DNA of 64,000 bases from Actinoplanes sp. L3-i22 (GTDB lineage Bacteria > Actinomycetota > Actinomycetes > Mycobacteriales > Micromonosporaceae). Under the pieces are notes generated by a model. It ran no database searches, was not told the DNA's origin, and saw only the letters and a program-made list of their open reading frames with translations. Below, one piece after another: positions 1-8,088 of this stretch; the stretch's first letter is position 1, and each line of letters opens with the position of its first letter. The position numbers were made by a program, and so were the translations under genes. The stretch is from positions 2,922,501 to 2,986,500 of the forward strand of contig NZ_AP024745.1 of assembly GCF_019704555.1 (NCBI RefSeq). The letters are read 5' to 3'.

Positions 1-901
<901 letters not shown>

Positions 902-962
902 CCTAAACATTTTACTTGCGTCCACTGTGTGATTCACAGCAAACGAACAACCACCCCAACAC

Positions 963-981
963 CATCAGCGACATGCTGATG
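963..981 (+). other. 23S-5S spacer hairpin
   Basis: A perfect 7-bp stem, CATCAGC with GCTGATG around a 5-nt loop, lies in the spacer between 23S and 5S. The flanks (about 944-962 and 982-1000) are partly complementary, so the stem may extend further. It fits an rRNA precursor processing stem; that role is inferred from position. Confidence 0.5.
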
Positions 982-1015
982 TGAGGGTTGCTGGTTTGTT
1001 CTACCGCTGACCGTT

Positions 1016-1132
1016 GTTACGGTGGTCATAGCGGAGGGGAAACGCCCGGTCACATTCCGAACCCGGTAGCTAAGCCCTCCAGCGCCGATGGTACTGCACT
1101 CGGGAGGGTGTGGGAGAGTAGGACGCCGCCGG
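1016..1132 (+). rRNA. 5S ribosomal RNA
   Basis: This is 5S rRNA of the large subunit. It starts with GTTACGGTGGTCATAGCGG, contains the conserved CCCGGTCACATTCCGAACCCGG segment of loops B and C (split here only for description), and ends near GGACGCCGCC. It is about 117 nt, the normal length for Actinobacteria, and follows 23S by about 115 nt in the usual rrn order. Ends are estimated from the terminal helix. Confidence 0.96.
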
Positions 1133-1143
1133 ACTTAACTTCA

Positions 1144-1182
1144 GAAAAGGCCCACCCCATCCGGGGTGGGCCTTTTCTTTTT
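1144..1182 (+). terminator. rrn operon intrinsic terminator
   Basis: A perfect 15-bp stem (1144-1158 with 1163-1177) has a 4-nt ATCC loop and a run of five T at 1178-1182. It sits 11 nt after 5S rRNA and is a textbook Rho-independent terminator, closing the rrn operon. Confidence 0.95.
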
Positions 1183-1198
1183 GCCCGAAAACTCTTTG

Positions 1199-1315
1199 GC
1201 GGCCGAGATCAGCGGCCGAGATCAGCCGCTGAAATCGGCGGCTGAAATCGGCGGCCGAGACCGGCGGCCGAGACCGGCGGCCGAGGTCGGTGGCTGGAAT
1301 CGGCGGCCGGGGCTT
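1199..1315. repeat. 13-bp degenerate tandem repeat (about 9 units)
   Basis: About nine head-to-tail 13-bp units run from 1199, related to GCGGCCGAGATCA. Units 1 and 2 are identical, later ones vary to GCGGCTGAAATCG and GCGGCCGAGACCG. The repeat fills the spacer between the rrn terminator and the convergent CBS gene. Because 13 is not a multiple of three and no gene covers it, it looks non-coding. Confidence 0.85.
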
Positions 1316-1352
1316 GGTGTCCGGAATTGGCGGCCGGCAACAGCTGGCTTTG

Positions 1353-1790
1353 TCAGGTGCGTTCGCCGGTGATGTAGTCGGCGAGGGTGCTGCGTTCGGT
1401 TTCCAGCTCGTCGATGCGGTTCTTGACCACGTCGCCGATGCTGACGACGCCGGCCAGGTGGCCGTCGACGACGACCGGCACGTGGCGGAAGCGCTGCTCG
1501 GTCATCAGCCGTTCCACGTCCTCCAGCTGGGCCTCGGGTGAGACCGTTCGCACCTGGGTGGTCTGGATGGTGCTGACCGGCTCGGCGAGCACGGCCGGAC
1601 CGCGCTCGGCCAGGGCGCGCACCACGTCCCGCTCGCTGACGATCCCGTCGACCGCGGTGCCGTCGCGGGACACCACCGCGGCGCCGATCCGGTGCCGGGC
1701 CAGTTCGCTGATCAGGCCCTCCACCGGCATGTCCGGCGGCACCGTCACCACGTTCTCGCCCTTGACCCGCAGAATGTCACTGATCCGCAT
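1353..1790 (-). CDS. CBS-domain pair protein
   Basis: A 145-residue cytosolic protein made almost only of two CBS motifs (about residues 8-60 and 75-130). Such pairs fold as a Bateman module that binds adenosyl ligands such as AMP, ATP or SAM. Motif landmarks are GIVSERDVVRAL at the end of CBS1 and GVVSIGDVVKNRI at the end of CBS2. A charged helix (DELETERSTLADYITGE) closes the protein. The ATG at 1790 has an AGGAGGGG ribosome site just upstream. It is a stand-alone gene, convergent with the rrn operon. No catalytic domain is attached, so its partner is unknown. Confidence 0.9.
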   Translation of the reverse strand: MRISDILRVKGENVVTVPPDMPVEGLISELARHRIGAAVVSRDGTAVDGIVSERDVVRALAERGPAVLAEPVSTIQTTQVRTVSPEAQLEDVERLMTEQRFRHVPVVVDGHLAGVVSIGDVVKNRIDELETERSTLADYITGERT

Positions 1791-2148
1791 CGCCCCTCCT
1801 GTAACCGCTCGGCCCCCGTGCTCCCCTCGATCCCTCCCGCCCTACATGCCGAAATTCCACCCCAAAAGTCAAGCCCTTTCGATGTACGCCGAATCAACGC
1901 CACCCTTGGGAAACGCCGAACTCGGGTCCGCTGTCCACGATGGTGGTACTCGCCGAGGCTCGGCGGAACGACCGCGCGATGCCACAGCCCGGGAGCGGGC
2001 GGTGGTGATGGGTCCGCGCCTCAGCGCAGGCGATGACCTGGGCCGGCCGGTGTGGTGCGGATCCGATTGAGTGCGCTGGTGGTCATCGCTCACCTCTCGG
2101 ACAGCTTGGCTCGTGGCCCATGCTGGCACCAGCAGTGGTCAGCGGTGA
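1791..2148. other. Intergenic region without recognised features
   Basis: This stretch separates the CBS gene start from the end of the STM4011-like gene. Open frames here on either strand are shadows with no recognisable family, no good start and no neighbour logic. It presumably carries the CBS promoter near 1800-1850, but no convincing -35/-10 pair was seen. Confidence 0.5.
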
Positions 2149-3054
2149 CTATCCGGTTGTCTCTGAACCGACATAACCGGCGCGGCTGGATCCGGGCGAA
2201 GGGGGCAGGGGCCAGACGGCCGGGATGCGTTCGAGGACGCCGCCGGCGAAGACGTCGTACAGGCCGAGCGGTTTCAGGTGGACGTATCCGATGTGACAGT
2301 CACAGATGGCGTTCACGCAGGGGCGCGGGCGCAGCGCGGCCCGCCAGCTCCCGTCGTACAAATTCGCAATTGTCTTTTGAATGAAATGGCAACGGCGGAC
2401 GGAACCGTCGCCGAGGACCGAGATCGCGGTCTCGCCGGCGTGGCACGGCTGGTCGAGCGAGACGTGCGGGCGGACGCTGTGGCCGAAGAGCGGGTCCAGC
2501 TCCGTCCAGCTCGCTTCCTCCTCAGGGGTGTAACGCTTGCCCTCGGCGGCGTTGACCCAGAGGTAGACCTGCTCCGGGAGGGCGGCGCGCAGGGCGTGGG
2601 CCTCCGCCAGGTGCTCGGGGAAGCCGACGACGCCGACCGAGAAGCGCACGCCCATCGCCAGCAGCGCGGCGCAGCGGGCCAGGAAGCGCTCCCGGGTGAC
2701 CTGCCCGGGGTGGTAGGTGGCCCACAGCGCGGCTTTCGCCGGATCGGCCGCGGCCAGCCAGTCGGGGCGGATCGCCAGGTTCGTCTGGATCGCCACCCGG
2801 TCGACGTGCGGGAGGTGCGACAGGGTGACCATCGCGTCCCGGTACCAGCTGCGGGTCAGGCCCTCGCCCCACGGGGTGAACAGGACGGACAGGCGCACGT
2901 CGGTGGTCTCGGCGGCCCAGCCGGTGAAGCGTTCGAGGGCGGCGCGGTCCTCCCGCAGCAGCGCGGGCGGGTCGTGCCGCTTGGCGAACGGGCAGTACGG
3001 ACAGTCGTAGTTGCAACTGGCCAGCGGCCCGCGGTAGAGCACGGAAAGGTTCAT
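2149..3054 (-). CDS. STM4011 family radical SAM protein
   Basis: A 301-residue radical SAM enzyme of the family named after Salmonella STM4011, whose reaction is not known. The 4Fe-4S cysteines are C14, C18 and C21 (CNYDCPYC). A cysteine-rich C-terminus (C204, C222, C246, C251, C253) suggests a second Fe-S site like SPASM-type enzymes; this is inference. The ATG at 3054 is preferred over an upstream ATG because it overlaps the TGA of the STM4012-like gene as ATGA, implying translational coupling. It is the last gene of the operon membrane protein-STM4015-STM4013-STM4012-STM4011. Substrate unknown; a peptide or carbohydrate modification is possible. Confidence 0.85.
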   Translation of the reverse strand: MNLSVLYRGPLASCNYDCPYCPFAKRHDPPALLREDRAALERFTGWAAETTDVRLSVLFTPWGEGLTRSWYRDAMVTLSHLPHVDRVAIQTNLAIRPDWLAAADPAKAALWATYHPGQVTRERFLARCAALLAMGVRFSVGVVGFPEHLAEAHALRAALPEQVYLWVNAAEGKRYTPEEEASWTELDPLFGHSVRPHVSLDQPCHAGETAISVLGDGSVRRCHFIQKTIANLYDGSWRAALRPRPCVNAICDCHIGYVHLKPLGLYDVFAGGVLERIPAVWPLPPSPGSSRAGYVGSETTG

Positions 3055-4349
3055 CGCGGGCGGTATCCGGCCATCGCCGAGCGCACCGGGTCGGAGGTGA
3101 ACCACGGGCCGATCGCGTCCGAGCGCTCCAGCCCGGCCGGGGTGAGCCGCAGGCCGCCGGGTTCCGCCAGGCCGGCCTCGGTCAACTGCGCGAGCTGCGG
3201 GAAGTCGGCCGCCGGATCGGTTCCGAAGCGCTTGCGGTACCCGTACGGATCAATGCCCTCGGTCCGCAGCAGGGACTTGATCAGCCATCGTCGTCGCTGC
3301 TCCACCTCGTCCAGGCGGAAACCGACCTCGGCGTACCCGAAATCGGCCGCCGGCCGGGACAGGTAGTCGTCGAGCACCGCGCGGACCTCGCTGATGCCGA
3401 CCGCGTAGTCGAACGAGTAGTGCAGGTCCCGCGTGTACGACCGGGCGCCGCACCCCAGGCTGATCATGCCGTCGTCCTGACAGGAGTAGTCCGGCCCGTC
3501 GTCGGCGGTGACCGCCGGGAGCCGGAACTGGCGCATCGACTCCTGCCGGTAGCCGGCCGCGAGCAGTGTGTCCCGTCCCTGCCGGTAGAGCGCGAGCCGG
3601 GACGCGTCCCAGTCGTCGCGACTGGCCGCGCGCCGGCCGAGCCCGGTGAGCGGGCGCACGTAGAGCGGGTAGAGGAAGATCTCCTCGGGCCGCCAGCCGA
3701 GCGCCGCGTCCAGACTGAGCTGCCAGGACTCCGGGGTCTGGCCGTCGATGCCGTAGATCAGGTCGAGGTTCAGCACCGGCACCCGGGCGTCCCGGATCGC
3801 GCCCAGCGCCCGCTCGACGTCGGCCCGGCGCTGCGGGCGGCCGGCGGCGTGCGCCTCGGCGTCCAGGAAGCTCTGCACGCCGATGCTGACCCGGGTCGCC
3901 CCGAACGCGGTCAGCACCTCCAGCCGGTCCGGCGTGGCGGTGGCCGGCGACGTCTCGACGGAGAGCGGGATGCCGGGCATCCGCGCGCCCAGGACGCCGG
4001 TGCAGATGTCGAACAGGTCGGCCAGCTCGGTGGCGTCCAGATAGGTGGGGGTGCCGCCGCCGAACGCGGCCCGGACGAAGGCCGCCTCGTCGAGCGCGAC
4101 CCGCGACGCCTGGACCCGGAGTTGCCGCAGGTACGCGGTGACCTGCTCGGCGGGCGCGTTGGCCCGGGTGAACAGGTTGCAGAAGCCGCAGCGCATCTCG
4201 CAGAACGGGATGTGCACGTACAGGAAGAGCGCGTCCGTCGGCTCGTCGCGCCACACGTCGGCGAGCGCCGGGCGCGGGTCGAGCGGACGGTACGACGTCT
4301 TGTGCGGATAGGCGTACAGATAGCCCTGGTACGGCGAGTTACTGATCAT
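3051..4349 (-). CDS. STM4012 family radical SAM protein (HemN-like)
   Basis: A 432-residue radical SAM protein resembling oxygen-independent coproporphyrinogen oxidase. The cluster motif is C50-x3-C54-x2-C57 within YVHIPFCEMRCGFCN, followed by the SAM-binding FGGGTPTYL segment. HemN-like architecture does not prove a heme role: the family is recognised by co-occurrence with STM4011, STM4013 and STM4015. The ATG at 4349 is chosen because it overlaps the stop of the STM4013-like gene as ATGA, and an upstream extension to 4457 has no such support. It likely acts in the cytosol with the second radical SAM protein encoded immediately downstream. Confidence 0.85.
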   Translation of the reverse strand: MISNSPYQGYLYAYPHKTSYRPLDPRPALADVWRDEPTDALFLYVHIPFCEMRCGFCNLFTRANAPAEQVTAYLRQLRVQASRVALDEAAFVRAAFGGGTPTYLDATELADLFDICTGVLGARMPGIPLSVETSPATATPDRLEVLTAFGATRVSIGVQSFLDAEAHAAGRPQRRADVERALGAIRDARVPVLNLDLIYGIDGQTPESWQLSLDAALGWRPEEIFLYPLYVRPLTGLGRRAASRDDWDASRLALYRQGRDTLLAAGYRQESMRQFRLPAVTADDGPDYSCQDDGMISLGCGARSYTRDLHYSFDYAVGISEVRAVLDDYLSRPAADFGYAEVGFRLDEVEQRRRWLIKSLLRTEGIDPYGYRKRFGTDPAADFPQLAQLTEAGLAEPGGLRLTPAGLERSDAIGPWFTSDPVRSAMAGYRPR

Positions 4350-5140
4350 GACGCGGCCAGGGTGAACTGCGCGAACGGCACCGTCCACACCACCTCGTGA
4401 CCGAGACGGTGGCCGGTGTGGCCGTCCTCCCCGTAGGCCGTGCCGTGGTCCGAGCACAGGATCGCGAAGACCGGCCGCCCCCGCCCGCTGACCAGGCCGA
4501 ACAGCCGGGGCATCAGGCCGTCGACGTATTCCAGGGCGGCGGCGTGGCTGGCCCGGTCATCGGTTGCCCGCCCCGCGTAGTGCCGGTTCGGCTGGTGCAT
4601 CGCGGCCACGTTGAGGAACGTGAACGCCGGCTGCCCGGCCGGGACCGCGGCGAGCGAGCGCTCCAGCTGATCGAGCTGGGCGCCGAGACAGTCCGGCGCG
4701 GTCACCCCGAACGACGGCTCCCAGTGCGCCTCGGTGAACAGCCCGGGCAGCACCGCGCCGAGCGCGGTCCGCCGGTTGAAGAAGCCGACACCGCCCAGGC
4801 AGAGCGTGTGATAGCCGGCCTCGGCGAGCGCGGTGGGCAGGTCGGGCGCGTCGAAGACCCAGGTGTCCGGGCCGGACGTCGCGCTGCCGGGGAACGCCGC
4901 GGCGTAGAGCCGGTCGTGGTCGCCGGGGGAGCCGGGGGTGGGCAGGAAGCCGGCGAAGAACGCGTGGTGCGCGGCGTAGGTGAAGCTGGCCGGCGAGTGC
5001 CGCCGTTCCCAGGCGCCACCGGGCAGGACCCGGGCCAGGTGCGGCGTGCGCCCGGCGGCGGCCAGCTCGGCGGCCACGTCGTAGCGCAGCGTGTCGAGGG
5101 TGACCAGGAGGATGTCGTGGGTGCCGATCAGTGAGCGCAT
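4346..5140 (-). CDS. STM4013/SEN3800 family hydrolase
   Basis: A 264-residue protein of the alkaline-phosphatase/sulfatase superfamily. The N-terminal metal motif is LLVTLDTLRYD, the likely nucleophile region is SFTYAAHHAFFAG, and the C-terminal metal-binding region is CSDHGTAYGEDGHTGH. It lacks a signal peptide, so a cytosolic phospho- or sulfo-transfer reaction is expected. The ATG at 5140 starts one base after the STM4015-like stop, and its own stop overlaps the STM4012-like start by 4 bp. The family co-occurs with the two radical SAM proteins; its substrate is not known. Confidence 0.82.
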   Translation of the reverse strand: MRSLIGTHDILLVTLDTLRYDVAAELAAAGRTPHLARVLPGGAWERRHSPASFTYAAHHAFFAGFLPTPGSPGDHDRLYAAAFPGSATSGPDTWVFDAPDLPTALAEAGYHTLCLGGVGFFNRRTALGAVLPGLFTEAHWEPSFGVTAPDCLGAQLDQLERSLAAVPAGQPAFTFLNVAAMHQPNRHYAGRATDDRASHAAALEYVDGLMPRLFGLVSGRGRPVFAILCSDHGTAYGEDGHTGHRLGHEVVWTVPFAQFTLAAS

Positions 5141-5141
5141 G

Positions 5142-6065
5142 TCACTCCGAGACGGCGACGTACCGGTCGTCATCGTCCGCGCCCTGCGGCTCGCTGACGT
5201 CGACGGCGGTCTCCGGCAGCGCGGCGACCACGGCGGCCGCGGTCTCCTCCGACATGTAGTGGTGCTTCAGGTTCAGCTCGCGCAGGTGGGTCAGGGGCTG
5301 ACCGGCCAGCAGCGCGGTCGCGCCCCGGTCGCTGAGCACGCCCATCGACAGGTCGAGCGACTCGAGCCGGGCCACCACCGGCGCCTGGGCGACCGCGGCG
5401 GCGAGCTCGTCGGCGATCTCCGCGTTGCGCAGGCCGAGGCGGCGCAGCTGCGGGAAGAGCGTGCCGTCGAGCACCCCGCGCAGGTCGGCGAGCCGGGTGT
5501 CGCCGTTGTAGTCGGGGGTGCCGAGCCACAGCTCCAGATCGGTCAGGTTCGGAAACTTCGAGGCGAGCACCGCGGTGCTGAACGCGGCCGGCAGGCCACC
5601 GCTCTGCACGACCAGGCGGCGCAGGCTCCCGCTGGCCACCGGGCTGAACCGGAAGTCCTCCCCGCCGCGCACCTGCAGCGTCTCCAGTCGCGGGAACGCG
5701 GTGATCAGCGGGCTCACGTCGCCCACCTTCATCCAGGAGACCTCGCACTCGTCGAACGTGATGTCGCCGAGGAACAGCGCGCGCAGCCGGGGCAGGCGGG
5801 CGGCCGACTCCTGCAGCTGCTGCAGCGGGGCCGGGGCGAACGCCGCGTAGCCCCACGAGCCGATGACCAGCGCCTCCGCGGTCGCGCCGTGCTCGGCGAC
5901 GAACGTCTCGAAGACGGCCCGGAAGCCCTCGGAGAGGACCTCCTGATCGTTGACGTCCTCATCCTGGAAATCGACCCGCCAGGCGACCGGGCCGGTGACG
6001 CCCTCGGCCGGGAACTGGGTCACCGGTAGGCCGGCGAAGGTCTCGTCGTTGTGGTGAAAGGTCAT
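5142..6065 (-). CDS. STM4015 family leucine-rich-repeat protein
   Basis: A 307-residue cytosolic protein with leucine-rich repeats over roughly residues 90-290 (LRRLVVQSGGLP, LTDLELWLGTP, LRRLGLRNAEI, LESLDLSMGVL, LRELNLKHHYM). LRR solenoids bind proteins, so it may present a substrate or assemble the radical SAM complex; this is inference. A short acidic tail (GADDDD) ends the protein. Its ATG overlaps the TGA of the upstream membrane-protein gene as ATGA, and one base separates its stop from the STM4013-like start. Confidence 0.8.
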   Translation of the reverse strand: MTFHHNDETFAGLPVTQFPAEGVTGPVAWRVDFQDEDVNDQEVLSEGFRAVFETFVAEHGATAEALVIGSWGYAAFAPAPLQQLQESAARLPRLRALFLGDITFDECEVSWMKVGDVSPLITAFPRLETLQVRGGEDFRFSPVASGSLRRLVVQSGGLPAAFSTAVLASKFPNLTDLELWLGTPDYNGDTRLADLRGVLDGTLFPQLRRLGLRNAEIADELAAAVAQAPVVARLESLDLSMGVLSDRGATALLAGQPLTHLRELNLKHHYMSEETAAAVVAALPETAVDVSEPQGADDDDRYVAVSE

Positions 6066-6625
6066 CGGTGGCTCCTGTCTCCCGCTCGAACCAGCGGCGC
6101 GACGGTAGCAGGAGCCGCCGACAGTTTTCGGGCCAGCACCCGGCCGGCGAGCGTCAGCAGCAGGATCGCGGCGACGTCGCGGACCAGGGTGAAGATCACC
6201 GCGAACGCCGAGATGCCCGGCATCAGCACCGCCTGCAGCACCAGGTAGGCGGCGACGCTCAGCGCGGCGGCTCCGGCGATCCGGACGAGGCGGGACTGCG
6301 GTGACCGGAAGCGATCACCGTGGCCCTGCCACCAGCCCGGCGCCCAGCGGTCGACCAGGACCGCGAACATCAGCGCGGGCAGGGTGACCATCGCGGCCAG
6401 CCCGAGCGAGGACAGCAGGTGGGTGCCGCCCAGGATGCCGGCCACCGTGGTGGCCGTGACGAGAGTGATCACGTCGAAACGCCGCAGTCCCCACCGGCCC
6501 TGGACGAGCATCCACAGCGCGGCCACCGGCAGCGGCGACAGGAAGAGGAACGCCCCCGCCCAGAAGGCGAGCAGATACGTGACCGCGAACGCGGCGGTCC
6601 GGGCGGCGTAGCGGGCGACCGTCAT
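6062..6625 (-). CDS. Polytopic membrane protein, first gene of the STM401x operon
   Basis: A 187-residue membrane protein with about five hydrophobic segments (AFAVTYLLAFWAGAFLFLSPL, VITLVTATTVAGILGG, LAAMVTLPALMFAVLV, LSVAAYLVLQAVLMPG, FTLVRDVAAILLLTLAG). No family was recognised. The ATG at 6625 begins the hydrophobic protein; the longer open frame to 7105 runs through the antisense of the metallopeptidase and is rejected. Its stop overlaps the STM4015-like ATG by 4 bp, so it is translationally coupled to the radical SAM cluster. It could anchor or export the product of that cluster; this is inference. Confidence 0.7.
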   Translation of the reverse strand: MTVARYAARTAAFAVTYLLAFWAGAFLFLSPLPVAALWMLVQGRWGLRRFDVITLVTATTVAGILGGTHLLSSLGLAAMVTLPALMFAVLVDRWAPGWWQGHGDRFRSPQSRLVRIAGAAALSVAAYLVLQAVLMPGISAFAVIFTLVRDVAAILLLTLAGRVLARKLSAAPATVAPLVRAGDRSHR

Positions 6626-6672
6626 GGCCCGACCATCGGTCCAGGCCCGGGTGAGCTTAGGAGCTCCCGGAC

Positions 6673-7695
6673 CTAGTTGATGCCGACCGCGCGGAAGGCG
6701 GCGCGCACGGTCTGCGGGGCATTGCGGCCGATCCGGCCGTCCCGGGCGAGAATCCGGGCCTGTTCGGCACAGAGGTAGGCGCCATCCGTGAATTGCGCCC
6801 GCGGCCACAATCCCCGCAAGGCCGCGTAGAAGACCCGGGCGGCCGGGAACGAGCCGAGCTCGATCGCGGTCAGATAGAACGCGCGATTCACGATGCCGCT
6901 GTTGACGTGCGGGTCGCCGTTCGGCACGTACTGCGACATGTGCGCGGCCTGCGGATCCTTGCCGAGCACCGGGTTGTCGTAGGCGGTTCCCGGGTGGGCC
7001 ATCGAGCGGATCGCCTCGCCGTACATCCGCTCCGCCATGAGCTCCTCGCCGATCAGCCAGTTGTGCTCGCCGGCGTCCAGCTTGTGCACGTATTGATCGA
7101 CGCACGCGCCGAAGATGTCGGAGAACGCCTCGTTCATCGCCCCGGACTGCTCGGTGTAGGCCAGCCCGGCGGTGTATTGCGTGACGCCGTGCGACAGTTC
7201 GTGCGCGCAGACGCCGACATCCCGGGTGAAATCCTGGAAGACCTGACCGTCGCCGTTCCCGAAGACCATCCGGGTGCCGTCCCAGAAAGCGTTGCCGTAG
7301 CTGTCGCCGAAATTCACGTCGCCGATCAACGTCGATCCGGCATTGTCGATGGAATCGCGGCCCAGCACCTCCCGATAGAAATCCCGGGTGGCACCCAGGG
7401 CGTCATGGGCGGCATTCACGTTGACCGCGTTCACCGGTTTGTCGCCCTCGCCGCGGACCGGCCGGACCCCGGTCTCGAACGTGCCCCGATCGTCGAAGAT
7501 CTGCCGGTCGCCGCGGCCCGGAATCGGCGCGGTCACCGCGACCAGGCTGGTCGCGGCCATGGTGCGGCGCTGCTGCCGGACCGCGGCGGAGGCCACCGCG
7601 GTGCGCTGCGCGGCGTCGGCGTCCAGGCCCTGCGCGCGGGCCGCGCGCGCGAGGTGATCGGTGATGTGCGACGGAATGAAGAAACAGATCGGCAC
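6673..7695 (-). CDS. M4 family (protealysin-like) metallopeptidase
   Basis: A 340-residue zinc metallopeptidase of the thermolysin family. The zinc site is HELSH (H165, E166, H169) with the third ligand E189 in NEAFSD, and the transition-state histidine lies in DPHVNSG (about H263). The N-terminus PICFFIPSHITDHLA resembles the short protealysin propeptide and there is no signal peptide, so the enzyme is probably cytosolic or exported by a non-classical route. GTG at 7695 is chosen because a GAGGGGGG ribosome site lies just upstream; an ATG at 7737 would add 14 residues unlike the family. It stands alone. Confidence 0.92.
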   Translation of the reverse strand: MPICFFIPSHITDHLARAARAQGLDADAAQRTAVASAAVRQQRRTMAATSLVAVTAPIPGRGDRQIFDDRGTFETGVRPVRGEGDKPVNAVNVNAAHDALGATRDFYREVLGRDSIDNAGSTLIGDVNFGDSYGNAFWDGTRMVFGNGDGQVFQDFTRDVGVCAHELSHGVTQYTAGLAYTEQSGAMNEAFSDIFGACVDQYVHKLDAGEHNWLIGEELMAERMYGEAIRSMAHPGTAYDNPVLGKDPQAAHMSQYVPNGDPHVNSGIVNRAFYLTAIELGSFPAARVFYAALRGLWPRAQFTDGAYLCAEQARILARDGRIGRNAPQTVRAAFRAVGIN

Positions 7696-7842
7696 GAGCC
7701 CCCCTCGGAATCGCCGGCCCTCCGCAGACATTGACACCGGCGGCGACGGGCTGTCTGTCAGTTCTTGAGCAGAGGCCGGCCGGTTCCTGCGGAAAGGCTA
7801 CGTCCGGTTCTTCCGGGGCGGAATCACACGATCGCGGGCAAA

Positions 7843-7977
7843 ATCACATTCATCATTTCCTACGCTGCGGCCAATAACTGATCGTCGCTCCCGCGGGGAC
7901 CCTTCCGGGCCTCGCAAGGGCGCCGGGGCGCCCAGAACACGAGACCCTCCAGGGCGACGTCCGAGGGTGGTTGCGGT
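7843..7977 (+). repeat. Dispersed element of about 145 bp, copy 1
   Basis: First of three near-identical copies (others at 10174-10320 reverse and 15147-15293 forward). The core from about 7862 (GCTGCGGCCAATAACTGATC) to 7977 (GGTGGTTGCGGT) matches the other copies with few changes. This copy lacks the right-end TTTCAAAGGACC found in the other two, and its left end is more divergent. It holds inverted repeats such as GGGCGCC/GGCGCCC. It lies between divergent genes. Confidence 0.9.
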
Positions 7978-8017
7978 CAGACCCGCCGTCCAGTTTCCTA
8001 CATCTCCTATAGGGATG

Positions 8018-8047
8018 TTGACCTACGTGAGCGGCTGTGGCTAGGCT
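8018..8047 (+). promoter_or_regulatory. Promoter of the secreted propeller-like protein
   Basis: A TTGACC -35 box (8018-8023) and a TAGGCT -10 box (8042-8047) are separated by 18 bp. Transcription would start near 8054, just before a palindromic operator and 35 bp before the GTG at 8089. Confidence 0.6.
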
Positions 8048-8061
8048 TCGGATCGACGTTT

Positions 8062-8077
8062 GTAAACGCCTGTTTAC
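8062..8077. promoter_or_regulatory. 16-bp palindromic operator
   Basis: GTAAACGCCTGTTTAC is a perfect 6-bp dyad with a 4-bp centre. It lies downstream of the -10 box and upstream of the ribosome site (GGGAGA at about 8079), a position suited to repression. The cognate regulator is not identifiable in the window. Confidence 0.55.
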
Positions 8078-8088
8078 CGGGAGAGACA

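Noticed and set aside
988..1372. Open frames across 5S rRNA, the terminator and the 13-bp repeat
   Set aside because: Shadows of an RNA gene and repeat; no family and no start signal.
1387..2129. Open frames opposite and beyond the CBS gene
   Set aside because: Antisense to a clear gene or low-complexity; no homology recognised and no ribosome site.
2278..5134. Long plus-strand frames across the radical SAM operon
   Set aside because: High-GC antisense frames; the reverse strand carries well-defined motifs and coupled starts.
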